Below are positions 31,186-39,049 of a stretch of 64,000 bases of DNA, piece by piece (positions within the stretch are counted from its first letter, which is position 1; the number at the start of each line of letters is the position of its first letter). The DNA is from Streptomyces alboflavus (lineage in GTDB: Bacteria; Actinomycetota; Actinomycetes; Streptomycetales; Streptomycetaceae). A program made the translations under genes and the position numbers. The notes beneath the pieces were generated by a model that saw only the letters and a program-made list of their open reading frames with translations, had not been told where the DNA came from and did no database searches. Where the stretch lies: assembly GCF_000716675.1 (NCBI RefSeq), contig NZ_JNXT01000001.1, positions 186,001-250,000 on the forward strand, in the 5' to 3' direction.

Positions 31186-31404
31186 GGCGGCGAGATTACT
31201 GGCCATGCCTCAGCGCTGGGTGTGCGTGTGGACAAAGCCGTGCCTGTGGACAACTCATGAACCCCTTCGGGCAACAGCGCCCGCCCCGGCCCGGCACCCC
31301 GCACCGGGCCCCGGCGGGACCGCCGCCCGGCCCCTGCCGGATCGCCCGCCCGCGCGCTACAGTCCCCGAACAGGCACGTTACTCATGGGTAAGGGGATTC
31401 GGCC

Positions 31405-32466
31405 ATGCAGCTCGGGATCAACCTCGGCTACTGGGGCGCGGGGATGGACGCGGACAACCTCGTCGTCGCGAAGGAGGCCGACAAGCTGGGCTACGCGGTC
31501 TGCTGGGCGGCCGAGGCCTACGGTTCGGACGCGGCCACCGTGCTCTCGTGGGTGGCGGCGCAGACCGAGCGGATCGACGTCGGTTCGGCGATCTTCCAGA
31601 TCCCGGCGCGCCAGCCCGCGATGACCGCGATGACGGCGGCCACCCTCGACTCGCTGTCCGGCGGCCGGTTCCGGCTCGGGCTCGGCGTCTCCGGGCCGCA
31701 GGTCTCCGAGGGCTGGTACGGCGTCAAGTTCGACAAGCCGCTGGCCCGCACCCGCGAGTACGTCGAGATCGTACGCAGGGCCATGACCCGCGAGCGCCTC
31801 GCCTACGAGGGCGAGCACTGGACGCTGCCGCTGCCCGGCGGCCCCGGCAAGCCGCTCAAGCTGACCGTGCACCCGCAGCGCGAGCACATCCCGCTGTACA
31901 TCGCCGCGATCGGGCCGAAGAACCTGGAGCAGACCGGTGAGATCGCCGACGGCGCCCTGCTGATCTTCCCGGCCGCCGAGCACCTGGAGGAGACCGCGCT
32001 GCGCCATCTGCGGGCCGGGCGCGAGAAGGCGGGCCTGACCATGGAGGGCTTCGACGTGGTGCCGACGGTACCGCTCGCGCTCGGCAAGGACGGGGACGGC
32101 GACATCGACGCGCTCGCCGACATGTTCCGGCCCTACACGGCGCTGTACGTCGGCGGCATGGGCAGCCGGAAGCAGAACTTCTACAACCAGCTCGCGCAGC
32201 GCATGGGGTACGAGAAGGAGGCCGCCGAGATCCAGGACAAGTACCTGTCCGGCGACAAGGAGGGCGCGGCCGCCGCCGTACCGCGCTCCCTGATCGACTC
32301 CACCACCCTGCTCGGCTCCGTGGACCGGATCGCGGACCGGATGCGGGCCTACGCGGAGGCCGGTGTCACCACGCTCACGCTGGCGCCCGCGGGCTTCACG
32401 GTGGAGGAGCGGCTTGCCTCGCTGCGCGCGGGCACCGAGGCCCTGGAGCGGGCCGGGGTCGCGTAG
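31405..32466 (+). CDS. F420-dependent LLM oxidoreductase, Rv3520c family
   Basis: The 353-residue protein of the luciferase-like monooxygenase superfamily starts MQLGINLGYWGAGMDADNLV. It carries CWAAEAYGSDAATVLSWVAA, SAIFQIPARQPAMTAMTAATLD, FRLGLGVSGPQVSEGWYG and IPLYIAAIGPKNLEQTGEIADG, all typical of the Rv3520c-like, F420-using branch. It probably transfers hydride between F420H2 and an unknown substrate in the cytosol. It is followed by a hairpin terminator and is a single-gene unit. Confidence 0.92.
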   Translation: MQLGINLGYWGAGMDADNLVVAKEADKLGYAVCWAAEAYGSDAATVLSWVAAQTERIDVGSAIFQIPARQPAMTAMTAATLDSLSGGRFRLGLGVSGPQVSEGWYGVKFDKPLARTREYVEIVRRAMTRERLAYEGEHWTLPLPGGPGKPLKLTVHPQREHIPLYIAAIGPKNLEQTGEIADGALLIFPAAEHLEETALRHLRAGREKAGLTMEGFDVVPTVPLALGKDGDGDIDALADMFRPYTALYVGGMGSRKQNFYNQLAQRMGYEKEAAEIQDKYLSGDKEGAAAAVPRSLIDSTTLLGSVDRIADRMRAYAEAGVTTLTLAPAGFTVEERLASLRAGTEALERAGVA

Positions 32467-32479
32467 CGGGAGATTTCTG

Positions 32480-32520
32480 CGGCCGTGGTGGGGGCTCGGG
32501 GGTCTTCCCCGCCACGGCCG
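32480..32520 (+). terminator. Hairpin after the F420-type oxidoreductase
   Basis: CGGCCGTGGTGGGG and CCCCGCCACGGCCG pair over 14 bp with one G-T mismatch, 14 bp after the stop. The rest of the gap to 32793 (327 bp in all) shows no gene; it holds the leader of the ferritin-like gene, including a GGAGGTG ribosome site at 32781-32787. Confidence 0.72.
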
Positions 32521-32793
32521 TCACGGAGCACAACGCCGCGACGAGCCCTCCGGTTACGGCCCCGGAGACCACCGGTCGCCGGCGATCCGGGCGCGTACCC
32601 GGCTGTCTGTCCGGCTGTCGCACGACCGCCTGCCCGACCGCCTCGTCCGAGGTGCCCCTCCGCCCCATTCGGCCCTCTGTGTCCTCCGTTTGGCTGAGCT
32701 GTCGCATACACCTGTTGCCTGATGGCGCGCTGCGCATTTGACTCGTTCTTTGCGGAAGTCTGTGTGGTCAGTGACGGCATGGAGGTGCCTGCG

Positions 32794-33582
32794 ATGCTTT
32801 CGGCCCGGAGTCTCTTCCAGGAGATCCTCGACAACGACGAGTCGTTCCGGCTGTTCTGCTCCATCGCGGCGAGCGGAGAGTCCCAGGGCGGCTGGGAGAA
32901 CGGGCGCATCGCCGCGCTCGTCCCCGACAGCCAGCGCGATCTCGCACCCAAGATCACCCGGCACGGCGCCGACGAGGACAAGCACGGACGGATCTTCAAC
33001 GCGCTGCTGCGCAAGCGCGGCCTCGAACCCGTCGACGTCCCCGCCGCCACCGACTACACGATGCTCCTGGAGCGCCGCGGCATCGGCCTCGCGCACGAGA
33101 AGCTCCGCGCCGACCAGCCGCTCACCGAGCAGGACATCGTCACGTACCTCTCGCACAGCCGCGTCACCGAGCAGCGCGCCGCCGACCAGATGGTCATGCT
33201 CCGCAAGTACTTCGGGGACGACCCCGAGGTCGGCAAGGCCGTGAAGATGATCTCGAACGACGAGGACAACCACCTGGCGTACTGCCACGAGGAACTGCTG
33301 CGCTTCGCCTATGCCGGGCACGGGCGCACCATCCAGAACACCCTGCGCGAGAGCGCCCTCGCCGAGATCGTCATCTACCGCGACGTCAGCCTCGCCGTCA
33401 TGGAGCACATGGGCCGCATCCTGCGCTGGTCCCCGGTCAAGTCCAGAACGCTCGCGGCGGGCATCCACGCCATGTACGCGTACGAACGCGCGGGCGGCTG
33501 GCGGCGGATGGTGTCCCTGAAGATGCCTCAGCGGCGCGACGCGCTGGGCGGACCCGCCACCTCAGCGGCGGAGTTCGCCTGA
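32794..33582 (+). CDS. Ferritin-like domain protein
   Basis: The ATG at 32794 is chosen because GGAGGTG ends seven bases before it; in-frame ATGs at 32779 and 32722 lack such a site. The 262-residue product is mostly helical. Carboxylate and His residues are spaced as in di-iron four-helix bundles: HGADEDKHGRIFNALL, SHSRVTEQRAADQMVML and ISNDEDNHLAYCHEELLRF. It may be an oxidase or iron-handling protein. The C-terminal 40 residues (VKSRTLAAGIHAMYAYERAGGWRR) are basic and aromatic. It was assigned by pattern, not by close similarity to a characterised enzyme. Confidence 0.85.
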   Translation: MLSARSLFQEILDNDESFRLFCSIAASGESQGGWENGRIAALVPDSQRDLAPKITRHGADEDKHGRIFNALLRKRGLEPVDVPAATDYTMLLERRGIGLAHEKLRADQPLTEQDIVTYLSHSRVTEQRAADQMVMLRKYFGDDPEVGKAVKMISNDEDNHLAYCHEELLRFAYAGHGRTIQNTLRESALAEIVIYRDVSLAVMEHMGRILRWSPVKSRTLAAGIHAMYAYERAGGWRRMVSLKMPQRRDALGGPATSAAEFA

Positions 33583-33607
33583 CCACGCCCGGCTCCGGGA
33601 CGGGGCG

Positions 33608-34615
33608 CTAGAGCCAGCCGCGGCGCTTGAACAGCCGGAACAGGCCCACCTCGAGCGCGGCCATCAGCAGGATCACCGCCGGGTACGCCCACCACCAGCG
33701 CAGCTCCGGCATGTGCTCGAAGTTCATGCCGTAGATGCCCGCGATCATCGTGGGCACCGCCGCCATGGCCGCCCACGCGGAGATCTTCCGCATGTCGTCG
33801 TTCTGCCGCACGCTCATCTGCGCCAGATGCGCCGACAGGATGTCCGTCACCAGGCGGTCCAGGCCCTCCACGGACTCGTTCACGCGCAGCAGATGGTCGT
33901 TGACGTCCCGCAGATACGGCTGCGCGGAGTCGTCCACGAACGGCACCGCGCGGCCGTAGGGGCCCATGCCCGCGAGGCGCGCGAGCGGCATCGCCAGCGG
34001 GCCCGTGGCGCGCCGGAACTCCAGGATCTGCCGCTTGAAGCGGTAGATGCGGGACGCGGTGTTCCGCGAGCCGCCCCCGTCCGGCGAGAAGACCTCCGCC
34101 TCCAGGACCTCCAGGTCCGTCTGCAGCTCGCCCGCGACCTCCAGGTAGTGGTCGACCACGGCGTCGGCGATGGAGTAGAGCACCGCCGTCGGCCCGTGCT
34201 CCAGGACGTCGTGCTCGGCCTCCAACTGCTGGCGCACGGCGCTGAGCGGCGCGCCCTCGCCGTGCCGGACGGTCACCACGAAGCAGTCACCCATGAAGAT
34301 CATGAGTTCGCCTGACGACACGGCGTCGCTCTCCGGTTCGTACACCACCGGCTTCAGGACCACGAACGCCGAGTCGTCGTACACCTCGAGCTTCGGCCGC
34401 TGATGGGCCTTCAAGGCGTCCTCGACCGCCAGCGGGTGCAGCGAGAACTCCTTGGCGACCAGGTCGAACTCGTCCTCCGTCGGCTCGTACAGGCCGATCC
34501 AGACGAACGCGTCACCGAGCGCCCGCGCCGCGTCCAGGGCGTCGGAGAGGTCCTCCGGGCCCTTGATGCGGCGCCCGTGCCGATAGGTGGCGCAGTCCAC
34601 GATCACGCTGCGCAT
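33608..34615 (-). CDS. corA: CorA family magnesium/cobalt transporter
   Basis: The ATG at 34615 gives 335 residues. A soluble alpha/beta funnel domain (about 1-230) is followed by two transmembrane helices near the C-terminus. The diagnostic YGMNFEHMPEL loop (GMN motif, near residue 296) connects them, and a basic tail RLFKRRGWL ends the protein. CorA homopentamers conduct Mg2+, Co2+ or Ni2+ down the membrane potential. The gene is divergent from the phosphomutase-family gene, with 53 bp between starts. Length and topology are normal. Confidence 0.95.
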   Translation of the reverse strand: MRSVIVDCATYRHGRRIKGPEDLSDALDAARALGDAFVWIGLYEPTEDEFDLVAKEFSLHPLAVEDALKAHQRPKLEVYDDSAFVVLKPVVYEPESDAVSSGELMIFMGDCFVVTVRHGEGAPLSAVRQQLEAEHDVLEHGPTAVLYSIADAVVDHYLEVAGELQTDLEVLEAEVFSPDGGGSRNTASRIYRFKRQILEFRRATGPLAMPLARLAGMGPYGRAVPFVDDSAQPYLRDVNDHLLRVNESVEGLDRLVTDILSAHLAQMSVRQNDDMRKISAWAAMAAVPTMIAGIYGMNFEHMPELRWWWAYPAVILLMAALEVGLFRLFKRRGWL

Positions 34616-34668
34616 TCTTCCGGGGCTCGCCTCCTGCCGCACCCCCTCGGCGGCTTAGGCTGACCCGC

Positions 34669-35355
34669 ATGCCCACGCTGATCCTCGTCCGACACGGACG
34701 CTCGACCGCCAACACCGCGGGCCTGCTCGCCGGCTGGACGCCCGGCGTCGGACTCGACGAGCGCGGCGCGGAGCAGGCCGCCGCGCTGCCCGGGCGGCTC
34801 GCCGCGCTGCCCCTCGCCGAGATCGTCACCAGCCCGCTGCAGCGCTGCCAGGAGACCCTCGCGCCGCTGCTCGCCGCCCGCCCCGGGGTGCCCGTCCACA
34901 CGGACGAACGCATCGGCGAGTGCCACTACGGCGACTGGTCGGGCCGCAAGCTCGCCGAGCTCGCGGACGAGCCCCTGATGGAGGTCGTCCAGCAGCACCC
35001 GGCAGCGGCCGCCTTCCCCGGCGGCGAGTCCCTGCGGGCCATGCAGACGCGGGCCGCGGAGGCCGTGCGCGAGTGGAACGCGCGCGTGGAGCGCGACCAC
35101 GGCGCCGACGCCGTCTATCTGATGTGCTCCCACGGCGACATCATCAAGTCCCTTGTCGCCGACGCCATCGGGCTGCACCTGGACCTGTTCCAGCGCATCT
35201 CCGTGGAGCCCTGTTCCGTCACGGCGATCCGCTTCACCCGGCTGCGGCCCTATCTCGTACGGCTCGGCGACACCGGCGACTTCGGGTCGCTCGCGCCGCG
35301 CGAGGCACCCGCGAGCGACGACGCACAGGTGGGCGGCGACGCGGGCGCACCGTGA
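34669..35355 (+). CDS. Histidine phosphatase / phosphomutase family protein (MSMEG_4193 type)
   Basis: The 228-residue protein has the family catalytic motif LILVRHGRSTANTAG at 4-18 with phospho-accepting His9. It also has TSPLQRCQETLAPL, GECHYGDWSG, FPGGESLRAMQTRAAEA and the second His in LMCSHGDIIKSL. It belongs to the broad-specificity phosphatase branch usually found in actinobacteria next to DUF3090 and SCO1664-like genes, as here. The substrate is unknown. It starts a plus-strand run of four genes leading to mshC. Confidence 0.92.
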   Translation: MPTLILVRHGRSTANTAGLLAGWTPGVGLDERGAEQAAALPGRLAALPLAEIVTSPLQRCQETLAPLLAARPGVPVHTDERIGECHYGDWSGRKLAELADEPLMEVVQQHPAAAAFPGGESLRAMQTRAAEAVREWNARVERDHGADAVYLMCSHGDIIKSLVADAIGLHLDLFQRISVEPCSVTAIRFTRLRPYLVRLGDTGDFGSLAPREAPASDDAQVGGDAGAP

Positions 35356-35422
35356 TCGTCGCCCGCAGTAGGGTGCAGTGGTCGCGCCAAGTACATGCAG
35401 TCGATTCCAATGGAGACAGGAC

Positions 35423-36013
35423 GTGTCCCGTCAGGTGTTCCTCTATGACCCGCCGGAACGCTTCGTCGCCGGAACCGTCGGGCTCCCCGGTCGGCGTACC
35501 TTCTTCCTCCAGGCCTCCGCCGGGGTCCGCGTGACCAGCGTCGCCCTGGAGAAGACCCAGGTGGCCGCGCTCGCCGAGCGCATGGAGGAGTTGCTCGACG
35601 AGGTCGTGCGGCGCAGTGGCGGCAGCGCGGCGGTGCCCGCCGTCGCACCCGCTGAGGTCACCGACAGCGCGCCGCTCGACTCGCCCGTCGAGGAGGAGTT
35701 CCGGGTCGGCACGATGGCGCTCGCCTGGGACGGCGAGGAGGAGCGCATGATCGTGGAGGCGCAGGCCCTCGTCGAGCTGGACGCGGACTCCGAGGAGGAC
35801 CTCGCGGAGGCCGAGGAAAGGCTCTTGCAGGACGAGGAGAACGGCCCCCCGATGCTCCGGGTGCGCCTCACCGGCGCCCAGGCCCGTGCCTTCACCAAGC
35901 GCGCCCTCGACGTCGTGAACGCGGGCCGTCCGCCGTGCCCGCTGTGCAGCCTGCCGCTCGATCCGGAAGGACACGTATGCCCGCGCCAGAACGGATACCG
36001 GCGGGGCGCGTGA
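35423..36013 (+). CDS. DUF3090 family protein
   Basis: GTG at 35423, with GGAGACAGG just upstream, gives 196 residues. The start MSRQVFLYDPPERFVAGTVG and the acidic middle (DADSEEDLAEAEERLL) are typical of DUF3090. The C-terminus has a zinc-ribbon-like CPLCSLPLDPEGHVC ending PRQNGYRRGA. The family is restricted to actinobacteria and has no known role. The next gene starts inside this one with 37 bp of overlap, so the pair is strongly coupled. Confidence 0.92.
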   Translation: MSRQVFLYDPPERFVAGTVGLPGRRTFFLQASAGVRVTSVALEKTQVAALAERMEELLDEVVRRSGGSAAVPAVAPAEVTDSAPLDSPVEEEFRVGTMALAWDGEEERMIVEAQALVELDADSEEDLAEAEERLLQDEENGPPMLRVRLTGAQARAFTKRALDVVNAGRPPCPLCSLPLDPEGHVCPRQNGYRRGA

Positions 36014-36852
36014 CCCCCACCGAACTGCTCACCCGCGGTGAGCTGACCGTGCGCGGGCAGATCCGGGAGGCCTCCAACGCGGTGCTCTACTGCACGGTCG
36101 GGTACGAGGAGCACACCGCCGCCTGCGTCTACAAGCCCGTCGCCGGGGAGCGGCCCCTGTGGGACTTCCCCGACGGGACCCTCGCCCAGCGGGAGGTCGC
36201 CGCGTACGAGGTCTCCGAAGCGCTCGGGTGGGGCCTCGTGCCGCCCACCGTGCTGCGGGACGGGCCCTATGGGCAGGGCATGGTCCAGCTGTGGGTCGGG
36301 GCGGAGGCGTCCGGGGATGCCGGGGATTCCGGGGATGGCACCGATGCCGACGCCGAGGGTGCCGACGCCGCCGGGCTGCTCGCTCTCGTCGAGGGGGACG
36401 AGCCCGGGGACGGCTGGAAGGCCGTCGGGTTCGCCCAGGTGGGCGAGGGGCGCACGGCGCTGCTCGTGCACGCGGACGACGCCCGGCTGCGGCGGCTCGC
36501 CGTGCTCGACGCCGTGATCAACAACGCCGACCGCAAGGGCGGGCACCTGGTGCTCGGCGACGGCGGACGCCTCTTCGGCATCGACCACGGGGTCACGTTC
36601 AATGTCGAGGACAAGCTGCGGACGCTGCTGTGGGGGTGGGCCGGGGAGAAGCTGCCCGAGGAGGCGGTGGACGCGCTGGGCTCCCTGCGGGACGGCCTGG
36701 CGGCGGGGGAGCCCCTCGCCGAGCGGCTCGGGGAACTGCTGACCGCCGCGGAGGTCGACGCCGTCCGGGAGCGGGTCGCCGCGCTGCTCGCCGCGGGGCG
36801 GCACCCGGGGCCGTCCGGGGAGTGGCCGGCCATTCCGTGGCCGCCGGTGTGA
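35977..36852 (+). CDS. SCO1664 family protein, PI3/PI4-kinase-like fold
   Basis: The ATG at 35977 lies within DUF3090 and gives 291 residues. A phosphoinositide-kinase-like pattern is present. ACVYKPVAGERPLWDFPDG carries the nucleotide-binding Lys near residue 48. AVLDAVINNADRKGGHLVL resembles the catalytic loop, and FGIDHGVTFNVED the metal-binding loop. An acidic low-complexity insert (DAGDSGDGTDADAEGADAAG) interrupts the middle. The protein is likely an atypical small-molecule or protein kinase, or a degenerate relative. Its conserved placement between DUF3090 and mshC hints at a shared, unknown process. Confidence 0.88.
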   Translation: MPAPERIPAGRVTPTELLTRGELTVRGQIREASNAVLYCTVGYEEHTAACVYKPVAGERPLWDFPDGTLAQREVAAYEVSEALGWGLVPPTVLRDGPYGQGMVQLWVGAEASGDAGDSGDGTDADAEGADAAGLLALVEGDEPGDGWKAVGFAQVGEGRTALLVHADDARLRRLAVLDAVINNADRKGGHLVLGDGGRLFGIDHGVTFNVEDKLRTLLWGWAGEKLPEEAVDALGSLRDGLAAGEPLAERLGELLTAAEVDAVRERVAALLAAGRHPGPSGEWPAIPWPPV

Positions 36853-36951
36853 GATCCCCGGGGGCTGCCCGCCCCGTGGGCAGGTGAAACCTGTCGAAGA
36901 TCTCGTCGCCCTGGGTCGTATGCGGAAGGGGCGTCCGGTTAGGCTCAAGAC

Positions 36952-38181
36952 ATGTATGCCTGGCCCGCTTCTGAGGTTCCCGCCCTGCCCGGCAAGGGCC
37001 GTGATCTCCGGATCCACGACACCGCGACCGGTGGCCTCGTCACCCTCGACCCCGGTCCCGTCGCCCGTATCTACGTCTGCGGCATCACTCCGTACGACGC
37101 GACCCACATGGGTCACGCGGCGACCTACAACGCGTTCGACCTCGTGCAGCGCGTGTGGCTCGACACCAAGCGGCAGGTCCACTACGTGCAGAACGTGACC
37201 GACGTGGACGACCCGCTCCTGGAGCGCGCCAAGCGCGACGGCAAGGACTGGGTCGAGCTGGCGCAGGGCGAGACCGCGCTGTTCCGCGAGGACATGACCG
37301 CGCTGCGGCTGCTGCCGCCGCGGCACTACATCGGAGCCGTCGAGTCGATACCGGGCATCGTGCCGCTCGTCGAGCGGCTGCGGGACCTGGGCGCCGCCTA
37401 CGACCTCGAGGGCGACATCTACTTCTCCGTCGAGTCCGACCCGCACTTCGGCGAGGTGTCGGGGCTCGACGCCGCCGCCATGCGCCTGCTCTCCGCCGAG
37501 CGCGGCGGCGACCCGGACCGCGCGGGCAAGAAGAACCCGCTCGACCCGATGCTCTGGATGGCCGCCCGTGACGGCGAGCCGAGCTGGGACGGCGGCTCCC
37601 TCGGCCCCGGCCGCCCCGGCTGGCACATCGAGTGCGTCGCCATCGCCCTCGACCACCTCGGCATGGGCTTCGACATCCAGGGCGGCGGCTCCGACCTGGC
37701 CTTCCCGCACCACGAGATGGGCGCCTCGCACGCCCAGGCGCTGACCGGCGAGCACCCCTTCGCCAAGGCGTACGTGCACGCGGGCATGGTCGCCCTCGAC
37801 GGCGCCAAGATGTCCAAGTCCAAGGGCAACCTGGTGTTCGTCTCGAAGCTGCGGCGCGACGGCGTCGACCCCGCCGCGATCCGCCTCGCCCTGCTCGCCC
37901 ACCACTACCGCGCCGACTGGGAGTGGACCGACCAGGTCCTCCAGGACGCCGTCGAACGGCTCGCCCGCTGGCGCGCCGCGGTGTCCCGCCCCGACGGACC
38001 GTCCGCCGACGCCCTGGTCGAGGAGCTGCGCGAGGCCCTGGCCGACGACCTGGACGCCCCCAGGGCGCTCGCCGCCGTCGACCGCTGGGCCGCCCGCCAG
38101 GATGCCGAGGGCGGCACCGACGAGGGCGCCCCGGGCGTCGTGTCCCGCGCGGTGGACGCGCTGCTGGGCGTCGCCCTGTAG
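36952..38181 (+). CDS. mshC: Mycothiol ligase (cysteine:GlcN-Ins ligase)
   Basis: The 409-residue enzyme is a cysteinyl-tRNA-synthetase-like ligase. It has a HIGH-type motif in [16 protein letters not shown], zinc-site Cys in YVCGI and IECVA, and [12 protein letters not shown] as the KMSKS loop. The anticodon-binding domain of true CysRS is absent and the C-terminal part is short, as in MshC. It joins cysteine to GlcN-Ins with ATP in the last but one step of mycothiol synthesis. The N-terminal [20 protein letters not shown] is also MshC-like. A hairpin terminator follows the gene. Confidence 0.95.
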   Translation: MYAWPASEVPALPGKGRDLRIHDTATGGLVTLDPGPVARIYVCGITPYDATHMGHAATYNAFDLVQRVWLDTKRQVHYVQNVTDVDDPLLERAKRDGKDWVELAQGETALFREDMTALRLLPPRHYIGAVESIPGIVPLVERLRDLGAAYDLEGDIYFSVESDPHFGEVSGLDAAAMRLLSAERGGDPDRAGKKNPLDPMLWMAARDGEPSWDGGSLGPGRPGWHIECVAIALDHLGMGFDIQGGGSDLAFPHHEMGASHAQALTGEHPFAKAYVHAGMVALDGAKMSKSKGNLVFVSKLRRDGVDPAAIRLALLAHHYRADWEWTDQVLQDAVERLARWRAAVSRPDGPSADALVEELREALADDLDAPRALAAVDRWAARQDAEGGTDEGAPGVVSRAVDALLGVAL

Positions 38182-38196
38182 AACGCACGGAAGCGA

Positions 38197-38223
38197 CGCC
38201 GGACGGGAAGCCTCCGTCCGGCG
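38197..38223 (+). terminator. Terminator after mshC
   Basis: CGCCGGACGG and CCGTCCGGCG form a perfect 10-bp stem with a 7-nt loop, 15 bp after the mshC stop. Confidence 0.78.
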
Positions 38224-38241
38224 CCGCGGTCACCGGGTGCG

Positions 38242-38309
38242 GATCACCTGGTGCCGGTCACCACGTGCGGGTCACCACGTGCGGGTCACCACGGGTGGAT
38301 CACCTGGTG
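38242..38309. repeat. 14-bp tandem repeats flanked by GATCACCTGGTG
   Basis: GGTCACCACGTGCG occurs at 38256-38269 and 38270-38283, with a third diverged copy at 38284-38297. GATCACCTGGTG stands on each side (38242, 38298). The right flank continues to GATC and includes the stop codon of the Gln-rich protein gene. Confidence 0.7.
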
Positions 38310-38977
38310 ATCACGATCGCGAGCAGCAGTCCCGGGTTGTTCGTGTCGTAGTAGCCGATCACCGGCTGCCCGTACGCGAAGGCTTCCTGGACCTGGTCGC
38401 GGGTGCGGTCGTCGGGGTTCACGTAGACGCGCCATTCGTTGTCCACGTGCAGGTACAGCAGGGACGCCTGGCCCGGGAGCGGTTGGACGACGTCCCAGAA
38501 GCTCTGGGCGACGGCACCCGTGAGGGCCTGGGTCGAGATCGCGGGCGCCTGCGCCTGCGGGACCCGCTCCTGGCCGAGCTGCTGCAGCAGTTGCTGGAAC
38601 GGCTGCTGCTGGCCGAGCTGCTGCATCTGCTGGCGCAGGTGCTGCGGGATCTGCTGCTGCATCTGCTGGGGCATCTGCTGCTGGAGGTGGGGCGGGATCT
38701 GCTGCTGGCCGGGAATCTGCTGGCCGAACTGGCGCTGCTGGCCGATCTGACCGATCTGGCCGGGCTGACCCTGCTGGCCGATCTGGCCGGGCTGCGGCGG
38801 CGCGGTGCTCGGGCCCTGCTGGCCGGACTGCTGCTGGCCGAACTGCTGGCCGTAGCCCTGGCCCTGCTGGCCGAACGGCTGCTGCTGGCCGAACTGTTCG
38901 GGGCCGTACTGCTGCTGCGGGCTGAACTGCTGGCCCTGCTGCTGGCCGATCTGACTCATTTGCGGGGTGGTGCTCAT
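38300..38977 (-). CDS. Gln-rich protein with C-terminal module shared with the adjacent protease
   Basis: The ATG at 38977 gives 225 residues. Residues 1 to about 150 are low complexity: runs of Gln broken by Gly, Pro and Phe (GQQQSGQQG, FGQQQPFGQQGQG, QQMPQQMQQQIPQHL), resembling prion-like segments. A compact C-terminal module (about 168-225) contains LLYLHVDNEWRVYVNPDDRTRDQVQEAFAYG and ends PGLLLAIVITR (landmarks). Related residues end the protease encoded upstream. There is no signal peptide. Its gene lies 72 bp after the protease gene on the same strand, so the two are probably one operon. Function unknown. Confidence 0.82.
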   Translation of the reverse strand: MSTTPQMSQIGQQQGQQFSPQQQYGPEQFGQQQPFGQQGQGYGQQFGQQQSGQQGPSTAPPQPGQIGQQGQPGQIGQIGQQRQFGQQIPGQQQIPPHLQQQMPQQMQQQIPQHLRQQMQQLGQQQPFQQLLQQLGQERVPQAQAPAISTQALTGAVAQSFWDVVQPLPGQASLLYLHVDNEWRVYVNPDDRTRDQVQEAFAYGQPVIGYYDTNNPGLLLAIVITR

Positions 38978-39049
38978 GCGGGTGCCACCTTCCGTCAATG
39001 GTCGGTCCGTTGATGTGGTGCGATGGTGCTTCTCGTCGCGTGCCGCGGT

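Noticed and set aside
38240..38300. GATCACCTGGTG repeats as a transposon end or origin
   Set aside because: They are short tandem repeats with no terminal inverted repeats of an element, no DnaA-box clusters and no AT-rich stretch.
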